A stretch of DNA of 64,000 nt from Edaphobacter aggregans DSM 19364 (GCF_000745965.1 NZ_KN050788.1:111143-175142); one strand, 5' to 3'; positions 42,893 to 51,839 are shown, counted from the stretch's first letter. Numbers and translations are program-made. The notes: generated by a model not told the origin, from the sequence alone.

Positions 42893-45013
42893 TCACCGCC
42901 CCAGCATCTCCAGCAACCCGGCCTCGTCCAGCACCTTCACCCCCAGCGACTGCGCCTTGTCGAGCTTCGACCCGGCCTCCTCGCCCGCAACCACGTAACT
43001 AGTCTTCTTGCTCACACTACCCGAAACCTTGCCGCCCGCAGCCTCGATCCTCTCCTTGGCCTCCTCGCGAGTAAGGTTCGGCAGCGTCCCGGTCAGCACA
43101 AACGTCAACCCTTCCAACTCGGACGAAGTCACCTTCTTCTCCGCCGTAAACGTCAACCCAGCCTTGCGCAGCCGCTCCACCAGCTCGCGATTGCGCTTCG
43201 CAGCAAAGAACTCCACAATCGCCTCCGCGACCTTCGGCCCGACCTCGTTTACCGCCTCCAGCTCCTCGGCGGACGCCTCCATGATCGCGTCCATCGACCC
43301 GAAGTGCGACGCCAGCAGCTGCGCCGTCCGCTCGCCCACAAAGCGAATGCCCAACCCAAGCAGAACGCGATTCAGCGGAGCCTTCTTCGACCGCTCGATC
43401 TGCTCCAGCAGCGAATCGGCCGACTTCTCGCCGATCCGCTCCAGCTTCAGCAGATCGTCTTTGTTCAACTCATAGATATCCGCAATCGAGTGCACCAGCG
43501 CCTCGCGCGTCGGCGCCTCCGCAGTCGTCTCCTCATCGCCGTCAACTGCTGCAGCGCTAATCTCGATAAGCGAATGCCCCAGCAGCTGCCCAACCAGAGC
43601 CTCGCCCAGCCCTTCGATGTTCATCACGCCGCGCGAAGCAAAGTGCCGCAGCTCCTCAGCCAGCCGAGCCGGACAGCTAGCGTTGACGCACCTCCAGTCA
43701 ACCTCGCCCTCCTCGCGCACCAGCGCAGTTCCGCAGCGAGGACACTTCTCCGGGAAGACGATCTTCCCATGTCCCCGAGGATGCTCCTTGTCCTCGACCA
43801 CCTCAACGATCTTCGGGATCACGTCGCCGCCGCGCTCCACCTGCACGTAGTCGCCAATCTTCACGCCCAGCCGCTCGATCTCATCGGCATTGTGCAGCGT
43901 CGCCCGCGTCACCGTCGTTCCGCCGATAAACACCGGCGCAAGCGCAGCCACCGGCGTTAACTTGCCTGTCCGTCCCACCTGGAACAGCACATCCTCCAGC
44001 CTCGTAATGCCCGCGCGCGCCGCGAACTTGTAAGCAATCGCCCATCGCGGAGCCTTGCCCGTAAACCCAAGCCGCCGCTGCTGCGCCATCGAATCGACCT
44101 TGATCACCACACCATCGATCTCGTAGCCGAGCGTCTCGCGCATCGGCTCCGCATCGGCGATGAACTTCAGCACCTCGTCAATGTTTTTAGTCACGCGCCA
44201 GTACTTATTCACGCGGAAGCCCGCCTCATCCAGCGCCTTCAGCGACTCCGAGTGATGCGCCAGCAGCGGTTCACCATCCCGCAGCAGCAAGTACGCGTAG
44301 AAGTCCAGCCGCCGCTGCGCCACGATGTTCGGCTCGAGCGTCCGTATCGTCCCCGCCGCAGCGTTCCGCGGATTCGCCGCCGCCGTCATTCCCGCGGCCA
44401 CGCGCTCCTCGTTCATCTTCACGAACGCCGCCTGCGGAAGCACCACCTCGCCGCGAACCTCGAAGCTCTGCGGCATCTTCGCCGTCTTCAACTTCGTCGC
44501 GGCAACGCTCAGCGGAACCGATCGGATCGTCCTGACGTTCGTCGTCACGTCCTCGCCGATCGTTCCATTGCCGCGCGTCAATCCGCGCTCCAGCTGCGAC
44601 GAACCATGCGCTCCCGCACCGTACTGCAACGCCATCGAGAGCCCGTCGAGCTTCAGCTCGCAGACATAGCGCACCGTCTCCGAAGCCGCCAGCGCGCCGC
44701 GAACCCTCTGCTCCCACGCGCGCAGCTCCTCGTCGTTGTAAGCGTTATCGAGCGACAGCATCGGCCGCGAGTGCGCTACCTTCGGGAACCCCTCGCGCGG
44801 CTTGCCTCCAACGCGCTGCGTTGGCGAGTCCGGAGTCACCAACTCCGGATGATCCTGTTCCAGCTTCTTCAGCCGGTTCATCAGCGCGTCGTACTGCGCG
44901 TCCGTGATCTCGGGCGCATCGAGCACGTAGTAGAGATGCTCGTGATGGCGAATCTCCTCGCGCAACGCCTCGACCTGTTTCGTAGGTTCCTCTGCCGTCT
45001 GCTTCGTCGACAT
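42893..45013 (-). CDS. ligA: NAD-dependent DNA ligase, 706 aa
   Basis: Complete LigA: adenylation lysine in CELKLDGLSMALQYG, motif TRGNGTIGEDVTTN, EVRGEVVLPQAAF, LGYEIDGVVIKVDS; OB-fold; zinc finger CPRCGTALV...CVNASCPAR; HhH region; C-terminal BRCT domain (LEGLTFVLTGTLPNLTREEA). It seals nicks during replication and repair. ATG at 45011-45013. Length is slightly above E. coli LigA (671 aa). Stand-alone gene. Confidence 0.97.
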   Translation of the reverse strand: MSTKQTAEEPTKQVEALREEIRHHEHLYYVLDAPEITDAQYDALMNRLKKLEQDHPELVTPDSPTQRVGGKPREGFPKVAHSRPMLSLDNAYNDEELRAWEQRVRGALAASETVRYVCELKLDGLSMALQYGAGAHGSSQLERGLTRGNGTIGEDVTTNVRTIRSVPLSVAATKLKTAKMPQSFEVRGEVVLPQAAFVKMNEERVAAGMTAAANPRNAAAGTIRTLEPNIVAQRRLDFYAYLLLRDGEPLLAHHSESLKALDEAGFRVNKYWRVTKNIDEVLKFIADAEPMRETLGYEIDGVVIKVDSMAQQRRLGFTGKAPRWAIAYKFAARAGITRLEDVLFQVGRTGKLTPVAALAPVFIGGTTVTRATLHNADEIERLGVKIGDYVQVERGGDVIPKIVEVVEDKEHPRGHGKIVFPEKCPRCGTALVREEGEVDWRCVNASCPARLAEELRHFASRGVMNIEGLGEALVGQLLGHSLIEISAAAVDGDEETTAEAPTREALVHSIADIYELNKDDLLKLERIGEKSADSLLEQIERSKKAPLNRVLLGLGIRFVGERTAQLLASHFGSMDAIMEASAEELEAVNEVGPKVAEAIVEFFAAKRNRELVERLRKAGLTFTAEKKVTSSELEGLTFVLTGTLPNLTREEAKERIEAAGGKVSGSVSKKTSYVVAGEEAGSKLDKAQSLGVKVLDEAGLLEMLGR

Positions 45014-45043
45014 AGCGACGATTATAGAGAGCGGCCCGCGCCG

Positions 45044-45475
45044 CTACTCGAACGCCTTCAGCGTCGGCTCCATCCAGCGCATCCGAGCTTCGGTCGAGCC
45101 CACCACGTCGAAGTCGTAGTAGTCGCGAAAGACGTCGCGACGCGACGCGAAGCGCTCCACGGCAAGGGCCGCAAACTCCGCGCGATCCATCGCCCCGGCC
45201 TCGCGTCTCAGTCCGTCGAGCAGGCGAATCCACATCGCCGTGATGGTCTCGTGATAGCCACTGGTCTCAGTGTTCTTCCCGCCCACGGACTCGTTATACC
45301 GCCGCACCCACTCCCGCATCTTCGCCAGAGCGGCCTCTCGCCCAAGCTCATGCACGTAGCAGGCGCCTGTAAGCAGGTGCGCCGCATGCGTCCACTCGCT
45401 CTTGGGCAAGGTACAGCCTTCAAAGGCCGCAATAAATTCATCGATCTCCGGCTCTGTGACTGGAAGTGTGGGCAT
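45044..45475 (-). CDS. conserved protein of unknown function, 143 aa
   Basis: Helical, no signal peptide, begins MPTLPVTEPEIDEFIAAFEG and contains SEWTHAAHLLTGACYV and a Trp/Arg-rich C-terminal part. No family was recognised with confidence. The ATG at 45473-45475 was preferred to the long upstream extension, which overlaps the divergent DUF457 gene. It lies 30 bases downstream of the ligA start on the same strand; shared transcription with ligA is possible. Confidence 0.65.
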   Translation of the reverse strand: MPTLPVTEPEIDEFIAAFEGCTLPKSEWTHAAHLLTGACYVHELGREAALAKMREWVRRYNESVGGKNTETSGYHETITAMWIRLLDGLRREAGAMDRAEFAALAVERFASRRDVFRDYYDFDVVGSTEARMRWMEPTLKAFE

Positions 45476-45524
45476 GGTTCCAGCATAGGCCATCGACGTT
45501 GATGGCACGATATGCTGGAACCGC

Positions 45525-46601
45525 ATGGACCCAGTGACGCACTTCATGACCGGCGCAGTCCTCTCCCGCGCCGGCTTCAACCGCAAAGCCGCCTACGCCA
45601 CGCTTGCCATGACGCTCGCCGCCGAAACCCCGGACATCGATGTGCTCTGGGGCTTTCAAGGCCCGGTTGCGGCCTTCGAGCACCACCGCGGCTGGACCCA
45701 CACGCTCATCGGCCTGCCGATCGTGGCCGCCGTCGTCACAGGAGTCATCTGGCTCATCCATCGCTGGTTCGGCCATCGCCTGCGTTCAACGCGCTCACAT
45801 CCCGCCGGTCAGATACCCGCGCCCGTCCACTGGGCGAGACTCTACCTGTTCTCCTTCGTCGCCGTGGCCTCCCACCTGCTTCTCGACTGGACGAACAACT
45901 ATGGCGTGCGACCGTTCTTCCCCTTCAATCCGCGCTGGTACGCGGGTTCGTTCGTCTTCATCTTCGAGCCGGTGATATTCGTCCTGCTCCTCGCCGCGCT
46001 GCTCGCACCAGCGCTCTTCAGTCTCGTCGGCAGCGAGGTCGGCGCGCGTAAGCCGCTCTATCGCGGACGCGGCTGGGCCATCGCCGCATTGGCTGGAATC
46101 GTCGCGCTGTGGGGCTGGCGAATCATCGAGCGCAATAAGGCCATTGAGCTTGCACGCGAGAATACGAGCGGCAACGCCGTCGATATCGTCCGCGTCACCG
46201 CCAATCCCTACCCCATCAACCCCTTCCGCTGGCAGACCATCGTCGAGACTCCGCTCCTCTACCAGATCTCCGCCGTCAACACCCACACGGGCGAGATCAC
46301 CTCCAGCCCGCAGGCCGACGTCTTCTACAAGCCCCCCACCACGCTCGCCGCGCTGGTCGCAAAGCGCAGCTGGCTCGGCCACGTCTATCTCGACTGGTCG
46401 CAGTACCCGATCGTCACCGACAGCGGACCCAACTCCGATGGCCTCACCGAAGTCCGGTTTCGCGACCTGCGCTTCCTCTATGCCACGCCGCTGCTCGGCC
46501 GCGACCCGTCGCCTGACAGAGCGCCGCTCTCCGGAGCCGTCTTCGTCAACGACGACCGCCGCGTCGACCACATGGAGATGGACGGCCGCATTCAACCCTA
46601 G
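45525..46601 (+). CDS. YdjM/DUF457-type membrane-bound metal-dependent hydrolase, 358 aa
   Basis: The N-terminal half carries the family signature MDPVTHFMTGAVLSRAG, AAETPDIDVLW, HHRGWTHTLIGL and HLLLDWTNNYG, a set of His/Asp residues between membrane helices that form a metal site. The C-terminal 170 residues after the last helix form a soluble domain. Role in bacteria is unclear; related proteins belong to the inner-membrane YdjM/YbcI group. Followed 46 bases later by another membrane protein gene on the same strand. Confidence 0.85.
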   Translation: MDPVTHFMTGAVLSRAGFNRKAAYATLAMTLAAETPDIDVLWGFQGPVAAFEHHRGWTHTLIGLPIVAAVVTGVIWLIHRWFGHRLRSTRSHPAGQIPAPVHWARLYLFSFVAVASHLLLDWTNNYGVRPFFPFNPRWYAGSFVFIFEPVIFVLLLAALLAPALFSLVGSEVGARKPLYRGRGWAIAALAGIVALWGWRIIERNKAIELARENTSGNAVDIVRVTANPYPINPFRWQTIVETPLLYQISAVNTHTGEITSSPQADVFYKPPTTLAALVAKRSWLGHVYLDWSQYPIVTDSGPNSDGLTEVRFRDLRFLYATPLLGRDPSPDRAPLSGAVFVNDDRRVDHMEMDGRIQP

Positions 46602-46647
46602 CTTTTACACGCCGTTCAGCTAAAATAAGAAATCACTGAGGTCCCCT

Positions 46648-47199
46648 ATGGCTGCCTATCTCATACTTCTTCTCGCCATCCTGAGCCGCCTTCTTCCGTA
46701 CGGCTTCCACACCACCAGCGTGGGCTTCACCGCGATCGGCGGAGGCCTGCTCTACTTCGGCTCACGCCGCAGCCGCTGGCAGACGATTCCTGCCGTCCTT
46801 GCTCTGATGGCGACCGACTACTACCTGACCACGCAGGTCTTCGGCTACGCCTTCCACGCCAGCGACTACCTCGTCACCTGGTTCTGGTACGCGGCGGTCT
46901 GCCTATTTGGCAACCAGGTGCTCTCGGGCAAGACCTCGGCGCTGCGCGTCGCGGGAGCCGTTCTCGCAAGCTCCACCTCGTTCTTCGTGCTCAGCAACTT
47001 CGCCGTCTGGGCCGGCAGCTCGATGTATCCCCACACCGCTGCGGGGCTCTTTGCCTGCTACGTCGCGGCCATCCCGTTCTACGCCAACGACGTCATATCG
47101 ACGGCCGTCACCGCGGGAGCGCTCTTCGGGCTTCCGGTTCTGGCGCGCGACCTCTCGGCAACCCTGCGCGAGGCCCGTCACAGCCAGCGTCCCGCTTAG
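46648..47199 (+). CDS. DUF6580-like membrane protein, 183 aa
   Basis: Five to six hydrophobic helices starting MAAYLILLLAILSRLLPYGF and including ALMATDYYLTTQVFGYAFHA and SNFAVWAGSSMYPHTAAGLF. The pattern resembles the ECF-transporter S-component-like DUF6580 family; the exact assignment is from memory. Inner-membrane location predicted, substrate unknown. It ends at a strong bidirectional terminator shared with the convergent DedA gene. Confidence 0.7.
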   Translation: MAAYLILLLAILSRLLPYGFHTTSVGFTAIGGGLLYFGSRRSRWQTIPAVLALMATDYYLTTQVFGYAFHASDYLVTWFWYAAVCLFGNQVLSGKTSALRVAGAVLASSTSFFVLSNFAVWAGSSMYPHTAAGLFACYVAAIPFYANDVISTAVTAGALFGLPVLARDLSATLREARHSQRPA

Positions 47200-47220
47200 T
47201 TCCGACAACAAGAGACAAGA

Positions 47221-47246
47221 AGGGCTGCGAGCACTCTCGCAGCCCT
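47221..47246. terminator. bidirectional Rho-independent terminator
   Basis: AGGGCTGCGAG - CACT - CTCGCAGCCCT: a perfect 11-bp stem between the convergent DUF6580-like and DedA genes, with AAGA on the left and TCCTCTTT on the right. Confidence 0.8.
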
Positions 47247-47276
47247 TCCTCTTTGTGCTCACCGATCGAGGTGTCT

Positions 47277-47933
47277 TCAGCGTTGCGCGTCTTCCTCAAG
47301 CGGGAACCGGGTTCCACGCCGGCGGTCGAAGAGCTTGCGCACCACCCATACGCCGAGCAGCACAGCAAGGATTCCCCCGATGCCCATGACGTATCCCATG
47401 TGAGCGCGCACCGTCTGGATCACCGTATGGAAGATCGCCGGTCCGAAGAGGATCGTGATGACGGCCCAGATCATGAAGCGAATGAACTTTCCCACCAGGA
47501 TCGCCGAGAAGAACCAGACGGTCTTCATCTCGAAGACTCCCGCGGCGAACTCAAACAGCTTCACCGGCATCGGCGGCGGCATCATCGCCGGAATCATGAT
47601 GGCAAGGAACTCCTGCCGTTCGAAGCGGTCGCGCAGCTGCTCATAGCGTTTGCGGTTGATCCGCTTCAGCAGGAAGAGCTCGCCGCCAGCGCGTCCCAGG
47701 TAGAACGGCAGCAGGCTTCCTACCGCGGAGCCGAGCCCAGCCATGAAGCAGTACAGCACGAACTTCGCGTGATCGTGGACGACGTAGTCGATCAGCAGAG
47801 CGTCGATCGGAATGGGAATCGCCGCCGAGTCGATCACCGCCAGAGCCCCGATGCCCCAGGCACCGAACGGCTTCAGCAGCGCAAACAGCGCAACTTCCCA
47901 TTTGTGAAGTACAGCAGAAAGAGGAGGTTTCAC
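47277..47933 (-). CDS. DedA/VTT-domain membrane protein, 218 aa
   Basis: Five membrane helices with the VTT-domain core: AGLGSAVGSLLPFYLGRAGG, RFERQEFLAIMIPAMMPPPM and FEFAAGVFEMKTVWFFSAIL. DedA proteins act in lipid flipping and proton-linked envelope homeostasis at the inner membrane. GTG start; its stop is 31 bases from the shared terminator. Ten bases separate it from the upstream MogA/MoaB gene, so the two are probably co-transcribed. Confidence 0.88.
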   Translation of the reverse strand: MKPPLSAVLHKWEVALFALLKPFGAWGIGALAVIDSAAIPIPIDALLIDYVVHDHAKFVLYCFMAGLGSAVGSLLPFYLGRAGGELFLLKRINRKRYEQLRDRFERQEFLAIMIPAMMPPPMPVKLFEFAAGVFEMKTVWFFSAILVGKFIRFMIWAVITILFGPAIFHTVIQTVRAHMGYVMGIGGILAVLLGVWVVRKLFDRRRGTRFPLEEDAQR

Positions 47934-47943
47934 GGGGTCGTTT

Positions 47944-48480
47944 CTATTCTACCTTTGCGATTGTTCCTGCCGAATGAACATCTGCCCCATGGGCTGTGAT
48001 TCCCGCCAGCAGGTCCAGCGCATGAGGCAACACGGGCAGAATCGCCTCGAGCGAGCTCTGCACGCCCGCCGGACTCCCCGGGAGATTGACGATCAGCGTC
48101 CTCCCGACCGTTCCGCACACGGCTCTGCTCAGCGCCGCGAACGGGGTCTGTCGCAGTCCTTCGGAGCGCATCCGCTCGGCCAGGCCCTCCACAAGCCGCT
48201 CGCAGACCAGCCGGGTCGCCTCCGGGGTCACGTCGCGCGGAGCCAGGCCCGTTCCTCCCGTTGTAATCACCAGTTCCGCAGCCTCGGCGCCGCGCCGTAG
48301 TGCCGCAGCAATCGCCTCAACCTCGTCGGGGACGACCGCGGAGGCGATGGACGTCACCCCCGCCTGTTCCAGCAGGTCCGCGACCGCCGGCCCCGACCGG
48401 TCCTCGCGCTTGCCATGGAAGCAGCCGTCGCTGACCGTGATGACGACCGCCCGAATCTTGGCTCCAAATCCCGTACCCAT
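47944..48480 (-). CDS. MogA/MoaB-family molybdopterin adenylyltransferase, 178 aa
   Basis: MPT-binding motifs VVITVSDGCFHGKREDRSGP, ELVITTGGTGLAPRDVTPEA and IVNLPGSPAGVQSSLEAIL are diagnostic for MogA/MoaB. The enzyme adenylates molybdopterin before metal insertion in molybdenum-cofactor synthesis. No other moa/moe gene is adjacent. Length is that of the single-domain proteins. MogA versus MoaB cannot be decided from the sequence alone. Confidence 0.88.
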   Translation of the reverse strand: MGTGFGAKIRAVVITVSDGCFHGKREDRSGPAVADLLEQAGVTSIASAVVPDEVEAIAAALRRGAEAAELVITTGGTGLAPRDVTPEATRLVCERLVEGLAERMRSEGLRQTPFAALSRAVCGTVGRTLIVNLPGSPAGVQSSLEAILPVLPHALDLLAGITAHGADVHSAGTIAKVE

Positions 48481-48646
48481 ACAAGGTCAGTCTACGACCT
48501 TCGTCCCATACAGAACCGCCCTTCACCTCCGGAAAAGATGAGAAAATAAACGAGGGTCGACTCGGACTCGGGGCAACAGACCGGGTTTAACTTCTCCCTG
48601 TTGAAGCGAAACTTTGGCACCCACCAGCCGTCAGACAGATAACCCG

Positions 48647-49696
48647 ATGCCTTCCCTCGAGACCCCGCCGAACGCCGCGCCGCCGACTCCTCCAGTCCGT
48701 GTGCGCACGAACCGCTACGGCGACCTCGAGGAGCATGAGCTCATCCACCTCCTCGATGCGCTCGATGACGAGCGCGCACGCGCAAGGTTTCGCGAGTCGG
48801 TTTACATCTCCATCATCATCTGGCTGGCCATCGCCTGGTTCGTCCTGTACGGCCCGCAGGTCGTCTTCCACCAGCCGCGGCTCATCAATCCCGCCGACGT
48901 CCTCAAGCAGAGGGACAAGGAGCTGACCTACCTCGACATGCCGAACGACATCGGCAAGCAGCTTCCGAAGAAGCCGACGGACGTCATCAGCGACAAGGAC
49001 CGCAGGCAGCAGACAGCAAAGCCGACGATTGATAGAAAGACGCTTGAGAAGTTGCAGGCGATGCGCAAGGCTGGCGCTCCGGGCGCGTCTGCGCCGACGC
49101 CTCAGCCGCCGGCTCCGCAGCCCGCGCAGCCGCAGCAGCCGCCGCCTGCACCGCAGCCTCTGCCCCAGCATCCTCCGCAGCAGCAGCAGCAGGCTACGAT
49201 TGACGCTCCGCGCCCGGCTCCGACGCGGCCCAACTTCGGCAACCAGAGCATGTCGGCGGGCGATGCGATTCGCCAGGCCGCGCAGGCCGCGGCACAGAAC
49301 CGCGGCCAGGGCGGCGACTACGGCGCGAACATCCCGGTCGCCCACGAAGGCCTGAACACCGGAGTCGATATCCTGTCCGACACGATGGGGGTCGACTTCA
49401 ACCCCTACCTGCGCAGGATCCTTCGGGAGATCTATAACACCTGGCTTCCGCTGATCCCGGAGGAGGCGCGTCCGCCCCTGAACAAGTCCGGCGAGACGCT
49501 GATCCGCTTCTCCATCCTTCCCGACGGGCGCATCGGCTCGATGAACCTGGACGGCTCAACGCAGGACCAGGCACTGGACCGCGCCGCGTGGGGCTCAATC
49601 ACGGGCGTCGGCCAGTTCCCTCCGCTGCCCAAGGAGTTCCACGGGCCGAACCTCGAGCTACGCATCCACTACCTCGTCAACAAGAGGCCGGAGTAG
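48647..49696 (+). CDS. energy-transducer-like protein with TonB C-terminal domain, 349 aa
   Basis: Cytoplasmic N-terminus, one membrane helix near residues 50-70 (SVYISIIIWLAIAWFVLYGP), a Pro/Gln-rich spacer (about residues 135-190, with runs of P and Q), then a TonB/TolA-like C-terminal domain (SGETLIRFSILPDGRIGSMN, FPPLPKEFHGPNLELRIHYL). It should span the periplasm and contact outer-membrane receptors. ATG at 48647 is preferred, though a TTG 11 codons upstream keeps the frame open. A 59-codon gene and miaA follow closely. Confidence 0.85.
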   Translation: MPSLETPPNAAPPTPPVRVRTNRYGDLEEHELIHLLDALDDERARARFRESVYISIIIWLAIAWFVLYGPQVVFHQPRLINPADVLKQRDKELTYLDMPNDIGKQLPKKPTDVISDKDRRQQTAKPTIDRKTLEKLQAMRKAGAPGASAPTPQPPAPQPAQPQQPPPAPQPLPQHPPQQQQQATIDAPRPAPTRPNFGNQSMSAGDAIRQAAQAAAQNRGQGGDYGANIPVAHEGLNTGVDILSDTMGVDFNPYLRRILREIYNTWLPLIPEEARPPLNKSGETLIRFSILPDGRIGSMNLDGSTQDQALDRAAWGSITGVGQFPPLPKEFHGPNLELRIHYLVNKRPE

Positions 49697-49705
49697 ATTT
49701 GGCCG

Positions 49706-49885
49706 ATGGCTGGGTTGCAACGCTCGCCGCAGTCCGGTCGTGAGAATCACGCTGAAGCTCTCCAGCAGGAGCGCAAGCGCCAGATTCGCGGGCTGATGTT
49801 GCTGGCCTTTGCGGTGCTGCTGTTCGTCATCCTCCGCGCCGGAGTCAGCAACGACTTTACGCCGCGATGGTGGCGGCTGTGGTAA
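49706..49885 (+). CDS. single-pass small membrane protein, 59 aa
   Basis: Reads MAGLQRSPQSGRENHAEALQ, a basic stretch (QQERKRQIRG), one hydrophobic helix (LMLLAFAVLLFVILRAGV) and an aromatic tail (RWWRLW). It starts 9 bases after the TonB-like gene and overlaps the first 19 bases of miaA in another frame. The arrangement suggests translational coupling. Function unknown. Its length lies just below common gene-caller cut-offs. Confidence 0.6.
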   Translation: MAGLQRSPQSGRENHAEALQQERKRQIRGLMLLAFAVLLFVILRAGVSNDFTPRWWRLW

Positions 49886-50820
49886 GCGCCTCGCTGGTTG
49901 TGCTTGCCGGACCAACCGCAAGCGGCAAGACAGCGCTGGCGATCCGGCTAGCGAAGCGATTCGACGGCGAGATCGTCAGTTGCGACTCGGTTGCGGTCTA
50001 TCGCGAGATGGAGATCGGCACCGCGAAGCCAACCGTCGAGGAGCGGGCGATCGTTCCACATCACCTGATCGACGTGGCCTCGCCGGACGAGCAGGTCACG
50101 GCGGGCGACTACAGCAGGCTCGCTCGCGAGGCCCTTAGCAGCATCACGGAGCGAGGAAGACTTCCGATTGTCGCCGGCGGAACGGGCCTGTATCTGCGCG
50201 CGCTGATCGACGGGCTGTTTCCCGCGCCGCCCTCGCGGCCTGAGCTGCGCGAGCGCCTGCGTGAACTCGCGGAGCGGAAGGGAGCCGGACATCTGCATCG
50301 CGTGCTCACGCGGCTGGACGCCAGGGCGGCCGAGGCGATCCATCCGAACGATCTCCCGAAGGTAATCCGCGCCATCGAGGTCTCGCTGGCCGAGGCTCCG
50401 ATGACGGAGCAGTGGAAGCGCGGGCGCGACCGGCTCTCTGGCTACAGGATTCTACGGCTCGGGCTCAATCCGCCGCGGGCGCTCCTGTATGACCGGATCA
50501 ACCAGCGGGCGGCGGCGATGTTCGACCGCGGGCTGATCGAGGAGACCTCGCGGCTGATCGAGCGCTACGGGCGCGAGTGCCGGGCGCTGGGCTCCTTGGG
50601 GTACGCGCAGGCGGCGGCGGTTCTCGCAGGCGAGATGACTCGCGAAGAGGCCGTTGCGGCGGCGCAGCAGGGGCATCGCAACTACGCCAAACGCCAGCTG
50701 ACGTGGTTCCGCCGCGAGCCGGAGATGCACTGGCTTGCCGGGCTCGGCGGCGACGACGCCGTCGCGACGGAGGCGGAGAGCCTGGTCGCCGAGCATCTTC
50801 GCCCCGGAAATCCGGGATAA
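49867..50820 (+). CDS. miaA: tRNA dimethylallyltransferase, 317 aa
   Basis: P-loop VVLAGPTASGKTALAIRLAK, DSVAVYREMEIGTAKP (substrate binding), VAGGTGLYLRALIDGLF and the C-terminal GHRNYAKRQLTWFRRE are MiaA signatures. It transfers a dimethylallyl group to A37 of tRNAs reading U-starting codons, improving decoding. ATG 49867 overlaps the upstream 59-codon gene. Length matches the family (about 310 aa). Confidence 0.96.
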   Translation: MVAAVVSASLVVLAGPTASGKTALAIRLAKRFDGEIVSCDSVAVYREMEIGTAKPTVEERAIVPHHLIDVASPDEQVTAGDYSRLAREALSSITERGRLPIVAGGTGLYLRALIDGLFPAPPSRPELRERLRELAERKGAGHLHRVLTRLDARAAEAIHPNDLPKVIRAIEVSLAEAPMTEQWKRGRDRLSGYRILRLGLNPPRALLYDRINQRAAAMFDRGLIEETSRLIERYGRECRALGSLGYAQAAAVLAGEMTREEAVAAAQQGHRNYAKRQLTWFRREPEMHWLAGLGGDDAVATEAESLVAEHLRPGNPG

Positions 50821-50846
50821 GGCGAAAATCCGGAAGAACGAATACG

Positions 50847-50974
50847 AGGATGCTGAAAACTCTGTTTTGCTTAAGGGCACCCTCTTCAGCCGTGCCGTAA
50901 CTACCTTATTATGAGTGCGGCTTTAGCCGCTGAGGTCGCGCTTTTCCCTCGTGGGCCACTTTTTCAGCACCCTC
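50847..50974 (+). mobile_element. 128-bp MITE/REPIN-like element with terminal inverted repeats
   Basis: Left end AGGATGCTGAAAAC (50847-50860); right end CTTTTTCAGCACCCT (50959-50973), its near-exact inverse. The sequence AATACG occurs immediately outside both ends (50841-50846 and 50975-50980), like a 6-bp target duplication. Inside are TTCAGCCGTGCC and GCGGCTTTAGCCGC hairpins shared with the truncated copy at 24513. It has no coding capacity. It occupies nearly the whole miaA-hscB gap, so it probably supplies or disturbs hscB expression signals. Confidence 0.65.
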
Positions 50975-50985
50975 AATACGGGATA

Positions 50986-51603
50986 ATGGTGGTGATGAAC
51001 TACTTCGAGGTGTTTTCCCTTCCACAAAAGCTTGCGATCGACACAGCGGCGCTCGAAAAACAGTTTTATACGATGAGCCGCAAGCTGCATCCGGACCGGT
51101 TTGCCTCGCGGCCGGCAGCGGAGCAGGAGGCGGCGCTGCGGCAGTCGTCGCTGCTGAACGACGCCTATCGCGCGCTCAAGGATCCCATCCTGCGCACGCA
51201 GTATCTGCTGAAGCTCGAGGGCGTGGAGCTCGAGGAACAGTCCAAGGCCGCGACGGACCAGGCCCGAGCCACCGGCGTTGAAAAGAAACAGGTCGTCCCT
51301 CCAGAGCTGCTCGAGGAGGTCTTCGAGCTGAACATGCAGCTCCAGGAGATGCGCATGGCAAAGCAGATGGGCGAGGACGAGCCCGAACTGCGGCGCGACC
51401 TGATGACAGCAAAGGACGCCTTCGACGCCCGGATGGTCGAGACGCAGGCGGAGCTTGAGGGCCTCTGGGCCCGCTGGGACCTGGCGATCGATGACGGCGA
51501 CGAGGCGGGAAAGGCGTCGGCCCGGGATGCAATGGTGGCTCTGCTCAACAAGCGAAGCTATCTCAGGAACCTGGCCCGTGATGTGAACGAGGCTTTGGAG
51601 TAG
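50986..51603 (+). CDS. hscB: Fe-S cluster co-chaperone HscB, 205 aa
   Basis: J-domain with the invariant tripeptide in KLHPDRFASRPAAEQEAALR and the HscB-specific entry NYFEVFSLPQKLAID; the C-terminal HscB oligomerisation domain follows (ELNMQLQEMRMAKQ). It delivers IscU to HscA during iron-sulfur cluster transfer. ATG 50986 or ATG 50995 (MNYFEVF) can be the start. No hscA or isc genes are adjacent in this window. The promoter region consists largely of the 128-bp repeat element. Confidence 0.92.
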   Translation: MVVMNYFEVFSLPQKLAIDTAALEKQFYTMSRKLHPDRFASRPAAEQEAALRQSSLLNDAYRALKDPILRTQYLLKLEGVELEEQSKAATDQARATGVEKKQVVPPELLEEVFELNMQLQEMRMAKQMGEDEPELRRDLMTAKDAFDARMVETQAELEGLWARWDLAIDDGDEAGKASARDAMVALLNKRSYLRNLARDVNEALE

Positions 51604-51688
51604 AGCCGACACCCCCAAAAGAAATCCAACGCACTCCACAAACCCCGCGCTCCCACTACTCCAAACCCCCTTTTCCACACCCAAAAAC

Positions 51689-51839
51689 TTGACACCCCCT
51701 GCTAGTCTTAAACTTATAGAAACAAAAAAGCCCGGCCCAAGAGCCGGGCTTTCGCTTTTGAGCCGGGTCCGTACGAAAGTACGGACCTAACCATTTTATT
51801 TCTAATACTTTGCACACAAACCCCGGGAGGGGACTCACT
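51689..51839 (+). repeat. repeated leader-like element, copy C (with attached ORF)
   Basis: TTGACA (51689-51694) and an AT-rich AAACTTATAGAAACAAAAAA stretch look like a promoter running straight into a hairpin (51727-51752). A second perfect stem GGTCCGTAC-GAAA-GTACGGACC (51766-51787) has a GNRA-type tetraloop. AATACTTTGCACAC (51804-51817) lies 21 bases before GGGAGGGG (51825-51832), the ribosome binding site of the next ORF. This order and spacing match copies A and B. Confidence 0.75.
51727..51752. terminator. hairpin of repeated element copy C
   Basis: AAAGCCCGGC - CCAAGA - GCCGGGCTTT, a perfect 10-bp stem with an A-run before and TTTCGCTTTT after. It occupies the same place as the CTCCGG hairpins in copies A and B but with a different stem sequence (compensated). 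Confidence 0.65.
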
